Assembly (NCBI GenBank): GCA_039026915.1 | Contig: JBCCLJ010000003.1 | Span: 26,407-90,406 of the forward strand | Source of the DNA: JBCCLJ01 sp039026915 | GTDB taxonomy: Bacteria > Acidobacteriota > Thermoanaerobaculia > Multivoradales > Multivoraceae | DNA length: 64,000 nucleotides | Direction of reading: 5' to 3' | Shown here: in pieces, positions 58,533 to 64,000 of the stretch | Layout of the letters: the number at the start of each line of letters is the position of its first letter | Position numbering within the stretch: the stretch's first letter is position 1 | Made by a program: the position numbers and the translations under genes | The notes under the pieces: model-generated | Database searches by the model: none | What the model was told of the DNA's origin: nothing | What the model saw: only the letters and a program-made list of their open reading frames with translations

Positions 58533-60683
58533 GTGTCAGCGGGTCGCAAGCTGTGGCAGAAACTGTTCGCGGATCGCCTGACGAAGGCCGATCGCTTGCT
58601 GCAGGAGGGGCAGCTGGAGAAAGCAGCGCGCGAGTATGCACGGGCGGGGCACCTCGGTGAAGCGGCGCGGATCGCTGCGAAACTCGGTCAGATCGAGCAG
58701 GCCTTCGGCTTCTACGAAGATGCGGGAATGCACCTCGAAGCTGCGGAGCTCATGGAGTCCGAGGGGCACTTCGGCCTTGCTGTCGACTCCTACCGAGCGG
58801 CGCAGCTCCCTCTGCGCGCGGCGGCCGCGGCCGAGAAGGCTGGGCAGCCCCTGCGCGCGGCGGCGATCTACGAGCGCAACCGAAACTACCGACTGGCGGC
58901 GGCGAGCTACTCGGCCGGCGGCGACCACGACGGAGCACTGCGCTGCCTCGAGATCGAAGCGTCCGACGCCGGCAAGGAAACCGACGTCGAGGTCGAGAAG
59001 CTGCGTGCGCGCGCGCTCGTTCGACTCGGCCGTCGTCGGGACGCGGCTGAGATCCTCCGCGAAATCGATCCGACGGCGGCCGCGTCTCTTCTCGCCCAGG
59101 CCGGCGCCGAGGAGGAGGCCGCCGAGATGCTGGAGCACTCCGGCATCAGCGATCGCAGCCGCTTCGCTTCGAATCCCTCCGTCGGAGATTCGGTGAAAGC
59201 TCGGGTGCTGGAGCGCGCTTCGGCTGCACAGATCGAGGAGAGCATCGAGGTTCGTATCGAGAGGTTGATCGAAGGCGGCGAGCTGCGGCAGGCCGCGGAT
59301 CTCCTTCTCGACGAAGGAGGCGACGCGCGAGCGGCCGAGCTGCTCGAGCGCGTCGGTGATGTGGAGTCGGCGGCGGGTGCCTACTCCCGTGCGGGCGACA
59401 TGGAGAGCGCCGCCCGCTGCTTCGAACTGGCCGGGAAGCCGAAGCGTGCCGCCGGCTGTCTGCTGCTCGCCAATGAGCCCATTCGTGCCGCCGAGGCCTT
59501 CCTCGCGGCGATGGACCCACGTTCGGCCCTCGCCGCGGTCCACGCGATCGACGAGGTCGATCCTCGCTACGAGGAGGCGACGCTCTTGCTCGCTCCGTCG
59601 CTGCACGACGCCGGGGAGTGGGACGAGTTGCTGCGGCGACTGGCAGCTCTGCCGCGGATCGGCCGCTCGCGCGAGTCCGTGCTGGAGCGACGCTACTGGC
59701 AGGGGCGCTGCCTCCACTCGCTCGGTCGACGCGACGAGGCGGAGCGCAACCTTCAGGCGGTGGTCGAGCTCGATCGCGGGTACCGCGACGCTCGTCGGCG
59801 ACTTCGGATGCTGCAGCAGCAGCCGGCGGCCGAAGAGGTTCTGCAGGTGCCCAAGATCGAAGGCGCTCTCGCGACGGGCAAGATCTTGAAGGAGCGGTAC
59901 GAGCTGCAGGAGCAGATCGGGCAGGGTGGTATGAGCGTCGTTTTCCGCGCTCACGATCGCCTGACGGGGCGGGTCGTCGCGGTCAAAGCCGTGAGCCAGT
60001 CGCAGGTGCTCGACCCAACAGCGGAAGAGCGGCTCCTGCGTGAAGCGCAGCTTTGTCAGAGGATCCAGCACGAGAACGTCGTCGAGATCGTCGACCTCGG
60101 TCGCTACTCGACCGGCGTCTTCGTGGCGATGGAGCTGCTGCCGGGTTTGACCCTCGAGACCCTGATCAACGAGAAACGAGTCTTCCCGGTCGTCGAGGCG
60201 CTCGGCATCCTGCAAGACGTCCTGGCGGGTCTCGAAGCGGTGCATCAGGCGGGCGTGATCCACCGGGACATCAAACCGGCGAACCTCGCAGTGACACCCG
60301 ACAGGGTCAAGATCATGGACTTCGGCATCGCGCTCGCTCCCGGCGACGACGTCGCTCTGACGCAGCCGGGACAGGTCATGGGCTCGCCGCTCTTCATGTC
60401 CCCGGAGCAGATTCAGGGGCTGGAGCTCGACGCTCGTAGCGACCTCTACTCCTTCGGGGTCGTCTGCTTTACACTGCTGGCCGGTCGCGAGCCCTTTACC
60501 GGGAAGACGCCGGCCGACGTCGTCCTCAAGCACCTGGGAGAGCCGCCTCCGGATCTCACGGCGCTGCGCCCCGATCTGCCGGAGGAGCTGGCTGCACTCG
60601 TCGAACGTCTGCTTGCCAAGACCCCGAACGAGCGGCCGGCCAGTGCCGCGATCGTCGCGGCGAGCCTGGAGATGCTGGGCTGA
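58533..60683 (+). CDS. Ser/Thr protein kinase with N-terminal helical repeats
   Basis: A 716-residue protein. Residues 1-430 are alpha-helical repeats with A-x2-Y-x-R-A-G and A-A-R-C-F-E-L-A-G patterns (TPR-like, roughly one every 35 residues). Residues ~456-716 are a complete Hanks-type kinase: G-Q-G-G-M-S-V-V-F, the VAVKAV lysine, H-R-D-I-K-P-A-N-L, D-F-G-I-A, and SPEQ in place of APE. A kinase at the C-terminus and no transmembrane segment is unusual, since many bacterial kinases have the domain first with a membrane segment after. Scaffolded cytoplasmic signalling is likely. GTG start three bases after the symporter stop. Confidence 0.9.
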   Translation: MSAGRKLWQKLFADRLTKADRLLQEGQLEKAAREYARAGHLGEAARIAAKLGQIEQAFGFYEDAGMHLEAAELMESEGHFGLAVDSYRAAQLPLRAAAAAEKAGQPLRAAAIYERNRNYRLAAASYSAGGDHDGALRCLEIEASDAGKETDVEVEKLRARALVRLGRRRDAAEILREIDPTAAASLLAQAGAEEEAAEMLEHSGISDRSRFASNPSVGDSVKARVLERASAAQIEESIEVRIERLIEGGELRQAADLLLDEGGDARAAELLERVGDVESAAGAYSRAGDMESAARCFELAGKPKRAAGCLLLANEPIRAAEAFLAAMDPRSALAAVHAIDEVDPRYEEATLLLAPSLHDAGEWDELLRRLAALPRIGRSRESVLERRYWQGRCLHSLGRRDEAERNLQAVVELDRGYRDARRRLRMLQQQPAAEEVLQVPKIEGALATGKILKERYELQEQIGQGGMSVVFRAHDRLTGRVVAVKAVSQSQVLDPTAEERLLREAQLCQRIQHENVVEIVDLGRYSTGVFVAMELLPGLTLETLINEKRVFPVVEALGILQDVLAGLEAVHQAGVIHRDIKPANLAVTPDRVKIMDFGIALAPGDDVALTQPGQVMGSPLFMSPEQIQGLELDARSDLYSFGVVCFTLLAGREPFTGKTPADVVLKHLGEPPPDLTALRPDLPEELAALVERLLAKTPNERPASAAIVAASLEMLG

Positions 60684-60737
60684 CGACGAGTCTCCGACCG
60701 ACCACTCTCGCTCAGCATCCGTTCAGGAGTCCCTTCG

Positions 60738-61736
60738 ATGACCCAACGACGAGTCCTCTCCGGAATCCAGCCTTCAGGCAGCCTCCACCTCGGAAACTAC
60801 CTCGGTGCGGTGAAGCATTGGGTCGATGGACAGGGGGAGAAGGAGAACTTCATCTGCATCGTCGACCTGCACGCGATCACCGTGCCGCAGGATCCCGAAG
60901 AACTGCGCTCGAACACCCGCCGCCTCGCTGCGCAGCTCTTCGCTTGCGGTATCGATCCGCAGCAGACGACCCTCTTCGTGCAGAGTCACGTTCGCGCTCA
61001 CTGTGAGGGAGCCTGGGTGCTCAGCTGCCTGACGCCGCTCGGTTGGCTCGAGCGCATGACCCAATACAAGGCGAAGTCTGCGAACCAAGAGCGTATTGCA
61101 GCCGGGCTCCTCACCTATCCAGTTCTCCAGGCGGCCGATATTCTCCTGTATGACCCGCACGAGGTGCCCGTCGGAGCCGATCAGAAGCAGCACATTGAGC
61201 TGGCACGGGACCTGGCGCAGCGTTTCAACCATCTCTATGGCGAGACCTTTCGCGTGCCGGATGCCGTCATCCCGCCTGCGGGAGCGAGGGTCATGGGGCT
61301 CGACGACCCTCTGGCCAAGATGAGCAAGAGCGCCCAGGGCGCCAAGGGGCACGCCGTGCGCCTGGACGACTCGGACAAGGACATCGAAAAGGCGATCAAG
61401 CGCGCCGTCACCGACTCCGGACGCGAGATCGCCTTCAGCGAAGACCCGGAGAAGGCTGGCGTCAACAATCTGCTGGGCATCTACTCGGCGGTGACCGGTG
61501 AGTCGCCGGCTGAGGCAGAAGCGGCCTTCGCCGGGGCACGCGGCTACGGTGATCTGAAGACGCGGGTGGCGGAGGTCGTCGTCGAGGCGGTGGCTCCCAT
61601 CCGCGAGCGCTACGAAGCGCTGATGGACGACCCGGCCGAGCTCGACCGCCTTCTGGAGATCGGAGCGGAACAGGCGAGAGCGGTGGCCGATCCCAAGATC
61701 GAGGACGTCAAGCGCAAGGTCGGTTTTCTGGTTTGA
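60738..61736 (+). CDS. trpS: tryptophanyl-tRNA synthetase
   Basis: A 332-residue class I synthetase. The HIGH-type motif appears as P-S-G-S-L-H-L-G-N-Y (about residues 12-21) and the flexible loop as A-K-M-S-K-S (193-198). The QAADILLYDPHEVPVGADQKQHIELARD block is diagnostic. The length is that of the compact bacterial enzyme. AGGAGT precedes the ATG. The stop forms a TTGA overlap with the lipoprotein gene. Confidence 0.96.
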   Translation: MTQRRVLSGIQPSGSLHLGNYLGAVKHWVDGQGEKENFICIVDLHAITVPQDPEELRSNTRRLAAQLFACGIDPQQTTLFVQSHVRAHCEGAWVLSCLTPLGWLERMTQYKAKSANQERIAAGLLTYPVLQAADILLYDPHEVPVGADQKQHIELARDLAQRFNHLYGETFRVPDAVIPPAGARVMGLDDPLAKMSKSAQGAKGHAVRLDDSDKDIEKAIKRAVTDSGREIAFSEDPEKAGVNNLLGIYSAVTGESPAEAEAAFAGARGYGDLKTRVAEVVVEAVAPIRERYEALMDDPAELDRLLEIGAEQARAVADPKIEDVKRKVGFLV

Positions 61737-62899
61737 TCCGAGCCCTGAGCAGCTGCCTTGCCGTCGCGATGCTCCTCTTCTTTCCGGGCTGCGCGGCGGA
61801 CGAACGTCGGAAGACGGACTCCGATTCCGTTGCTTCGAAGGCAAGGCAGGTGTTGACCTGGAGCAGCGAGGGCGCGCGGGCGCGCGTCGAACAACTGGTG
61901 CTCATCGCTCCGCCGGAGAGCGAGGCGGAACTACGTCAGCTTGCTCCGCAGGTCGCGGCTGCGTGGCCGGAACTCGTGCGCTCGCTCGGCGCCGAACCGT
62001 CTGCGGACTTCGAGCTCTATCTGATCCCCCCTGACCTCCGCGGTCGCGACGACCTGCGGCGACTCGACGCCGCGGCGCCTGAGTGGGCGGCGGGCTTTCT
62101 GATCGGAGAGCGCCGAATCGGCGGACTGAGGCTCGACCGTGTCGACCGTTATCCTTACAAGGACGCGCTGGCCGTCACGCTGCACGAAGCGACCCACCAG
62201 ATTCTCCAGGATGCCGTTGGTCACGAGCGCCTGCCGCTGTGGTTCGAAGAGGGTGTGGCGACGCTGATTGGCCAGCGATGGGGGGCCAAGGAGTGGGCAA
62301 TGGCGCGCGGCGCGGTCTTTCTCGGTGGCGTTCCCACACTCGATGAGATCGATCAGGGCTTTCGCGCTTCGGCCGGCGCGGCGCGACTCAGCTATGCGGC
62401 GTCTCACAGTTTCGTCGCCTGGAGCGAGCGCAAGTACGGTCGCGACCTCGTTCCTCGAATCGTTGGCGAGCTCCGCGAGAGCGACAACTTCCGCGCCGCC
62501 TGGCTCGCCGTGACGGGGGAGGTACTCTCGGGCTCGGAGCGTCGCTGGCGCCGAGGCGGTCTGTTCGTCTACCGGATCCTGCCGCTCGTCGGCAGCTCGG
62601 GCTCGCTCTGGATCCTCATGAGCCTGCTGGCCGTTGCGGGCGGCGGAAAGCGTCGCAGAGAGTTCCGGCAGCGCATGGAGCGCTGGCAGGCGGAGGAAGA
62701 CGCGCGAGATCTGCGCGACGCGGTCGTCGCGGAGCCGGTGCCGCTGAGACCCGAAGAGCCGCCGGACGGACTCTCGGCTCGCGAACGTGCGCGTCAGCGC
62801 TGGGGCTTGCCGTCGGCGCAATCGACGGAGACCGAAGGTCGATCGGAAGGCGAGGCGGAGCGCCCGCGCCGCGACGACGACGGCGAGTGGATCAACTAG
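61733..62899 (+). CDS. lipoprotein metallopeptidase, peptidase-MA-like
   Basis: A 388-residue protein with a lipoprotein signal (L-L-F-F-P-G-C20). The gluzincin motif H-E-A-T-H lies at 151-155 and the third ligand Glu about 20 residues on in W-F-E-E-G-V-A, the layout of the peptidase MA family. A single hydrophobic segment near 285-305 and a charged C-terminal tail (EPVPLRPEEPPDGLSARERAR) follow. Its substrate is unknown; envelope protein processing is plausible. TTG start in a TTGA overlap with trpS. It ends 18 bases before the convergent aminotransferase gene. Confidence 0.8.
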   Translation: MIRALSSCLAVAMLLFFPGCAADERRKTDSDSVASKARQVLTWSSEGARARVEQLVLIAPPESEAELRQLAPQVAAAWPELVRSLGAEPSADFELYLIPPDLRGRDDLRRLDAAAPEWAAGFLIGERRIGGLRLDRVDRYPYKDALAVTLHEATHQILQDAVGHERLPLWFEEGVATLIGQRWGAKEWAMARGAVFLGGVPTLDEIDQGFRASAGAARLSYAASHSFVAWSERKYGRDLVPRIVGELRESDNFRAAWLAVTGEVLSGSERRWRRGGLFVYRILPLVGSSGSLWILMSLLAVAGGGKRRREFRQRMERWQAEEDARDLRDAVVAEPVPLRPEEPPDGLSARERARQRWGLPSAQSTETEGRSEGEAERPRRDDDGEWIN

Positions 62900-62917
62900 A
62901 CCGGTGCTCGAGGCCCT

Positions 62918-64000
62918 TCAGCGGCCGAGCACGAGCTTCTCGAGACGGTCGAGGCCCTTCTCGAGGACCTCGAGGCGTGGCCCGAAGCTGAACCGAACGT
63001 AGCTCTGGTAGCGAGCCGTCCGACGGCGACGTCCCGGATTGACGTCGAAGAAGGCGCCGGGCACCGTGATGACGCGCTGGGAGAGCGCCTGCTCGAAGAA
63101 CGAGCGGCCTTCGTTGAAGGGCTCTGGTAATTCTTCGAGGTTGGCCCAGAGATAGAAGGCGCCCCGAGGTTCGATCTCGACCTTGATGCCGAGCGCTCGC
63201 AGCCGTTCCATCATGTAGACGCGCTTCTTTGCGAAGAGCGTCTGGATTGCCTGCGCCTCGGCGAGGACGAGCTCGGGATCGAGGAGATCGAGTGCTGCTC
63301 GCTGGAACGGGCGTGTACCGCCGCCGTCGAGGAACGATCCAGCGCTGCTGACGCGGTCGATGACGTCGCGTGGACCGACGATCCAGCTCGTGCGCCATCC
63401 GGGGTAGCGCCAGTTCTTGGTCAGTCCGTTGACCAGAACGACCGGGTCGGTCTCGACGTCGTCGACGTAGCGTGCCGCGGAGACCGTGGCTACTGGCTCT
63501 CCCGGCTCGGGCGGCGTGTCGTAGAGGAAGTTCGAGTAGAACTCGTCGAAGACGAGGGTGCAGCGGGCGCGCCGTCCGACGTCGATCCAGTCGGAGAGCA
63601 GCTGTCCGTCGACGAGATGACCGGTCGGATTGCAAGGGTTGCTCGCGAGAACGGCACTGAGGCCGCGACCGACGATTTCGGTCTCGAGCGTTTGTGCGCT
63701 GGCGACGTAGCCGTCCTCGGGGCCGAGCAGGATCGGGATGGGAATGAAGCCGCGGAAGGTGAACAGCAGCTCTTCGTAAGCGGTGTAGTCCGGAATGAAG
63801 TGGCCGAGATTGACGGGTGCCATGGCCGCGACGAGTCGCGTCATCGCTGCGCGTCCTCCCGGGCCGATGCTGACGTTCTCCGGCCCGTACTGAGAGGCTT
63901 TGCCGCGTCGATACAGGAAATTGTAGAGGTCGGCGACCTTTTCGCGCAGTTCATCGATCCCGGGAACCGGTGCGTAGGCCTGGTCCGATGGGTTGATCTG
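62918..64000 (-). CDS. PLP-dependent aminotransferase class I/II, N-terminus beyond window
   Basis: An open frame of 360 codons plus stop enters from the right edge, so the start is outside. Visible features: P-E-N-V-S-I-G-P-G-G-R-A-A upstream of the first in-window Met, NPCNPTGHLVDGQLL (the cofactor-contact asparagine), DEFYSNFLYD, and the LTKNWRYPGWRTSWIVGP segment with the candidate PLP lysine. C-terminal PGAFFDVNPGRRRR-type sequence contains the usual carboxylate-binding Arg region. Substrate (alanine, aspartate, methionine or another) cannot be assigned. Confidence 0.9.
   Translation of the reverse strand, partial: QINPSDQAYAPVPGIDELREKVADLYNFLYRRGKASQYGPENVSIGPGGRAAMTRLVAAMAPVNLGHFIPDYTAYEELLFTFRGFIPIPILLGPEDGYVASAQTLETEIVGRGLSAVLASNPCNPTGHLVDGQLLSDWIDVGRRARCTLVFDEFYSNFLYDTPPEPGEPVATVSAARYVDDVETDPVVLVNGLTKNWRYPGWRTSWIVGPRDVIDRVSSAGSFLDGGGTRPFQRAALDLLDPELVLAEAQAIQTLFAKKRVYMMERLRALGIKVEIEPRGAFYLWANLEELPEPFNEGRSFFEQALSQRVITVPGAFFDVNPGRRRRTARYQSYVRFSFGPRLEVLEKGLDRLEKLVLGR

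Noticed and set aside
1..64000. CRISPR arrays, insertion sequences, prophage, tRNA and rRNA genes
   Set aside because: I looked for repeated spacers, transposase or integrase motifs and tRNA-like cloverleaf ends and saw none.

Overview
The window is GC-rich (mid-60s percent by sampled lines) and almost wholly coding, with short gaps and many overlapping start and stop codons. Lipoprotein signals, RND efflux pumps and a haem c dehydrogenase-like secreted protein point to a Gram-negative-type cell. The haem protein of the kind common in Planctomycetes and Verrucomicrobia, ECF sigma factors with small anti-sigma partners, and a Ser/Thr kinase suggest an uncultured planctomycete-like or acidobacterium-like lineage. 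This assignment is only an inference; no rRNA or tRNA gene was seen. No insertion sequence, prophage, CRISPR array or origin was recognised.

Layout. 1-987: end of a CCA/poly(A)-polymerase family gene. 1023-10437: an ECF sigma factor, a membrane anti-sigma candidate, a Spy/CnrX-like periplasmic protein and two RND pumps around one adaptor. 10539-13421: a giant coiled-coil protein and a MaoC hydratase. 13431-17131 (minus): dipeptidase and haem-binding dehydrogenase-like protein. 17156-24148: a five-gene operon of enolase-superfamily enzyme, Old Yellow Enzyme relative, Nramp-like permease without metal-site motifs, DUF993 aldolase-like protein and acyl-CoA ligase; it looks like an uncharacterised catabolic route. 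24184-25662: MarR regulator and ABM protein divergent from an AhpD-like protein, with an array of palindromes between them. 25659-29343: DUF2064 transferase, Nnr, TsaE, 3-hydroxyacyl-CoA dehydrogenase.

29411-46213 is a housekeeping block in a widely conserved order: phoH, pgpH-like, ybeY, era, mgtE, recO, glyQ, glyS, ppdK, mutL, rnc, asnS. The striking point is that both glycyl-tRNA synthetase subunits keep their fold-level similarity and synteny but have lost motifs that are nearly invariant in the family.

46259-64000 holds a quinone oxidoreductase, an isopentenyl-phosphate-kinase-like protein, a 374-base AT-richer gap with hairpins, a TPR protein, class II aldolase, propionyl-CoA synthetase, a second ECF sigma/anti-sigma pair with a YbjQ protein, three secreted or peptidase genes on the minus strand, a sodium/solute symporter with a small membrane partner, a repeat-kinase fusion, trpS, a lipoprotein metallopeptidase and the end of an aminotransferase.

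Translation signals are distinctive: five genes begin with TTG inside a TTGA stop-start overlap, and several gaps carry a TAGNNT hexamer that may be the local -10 element.
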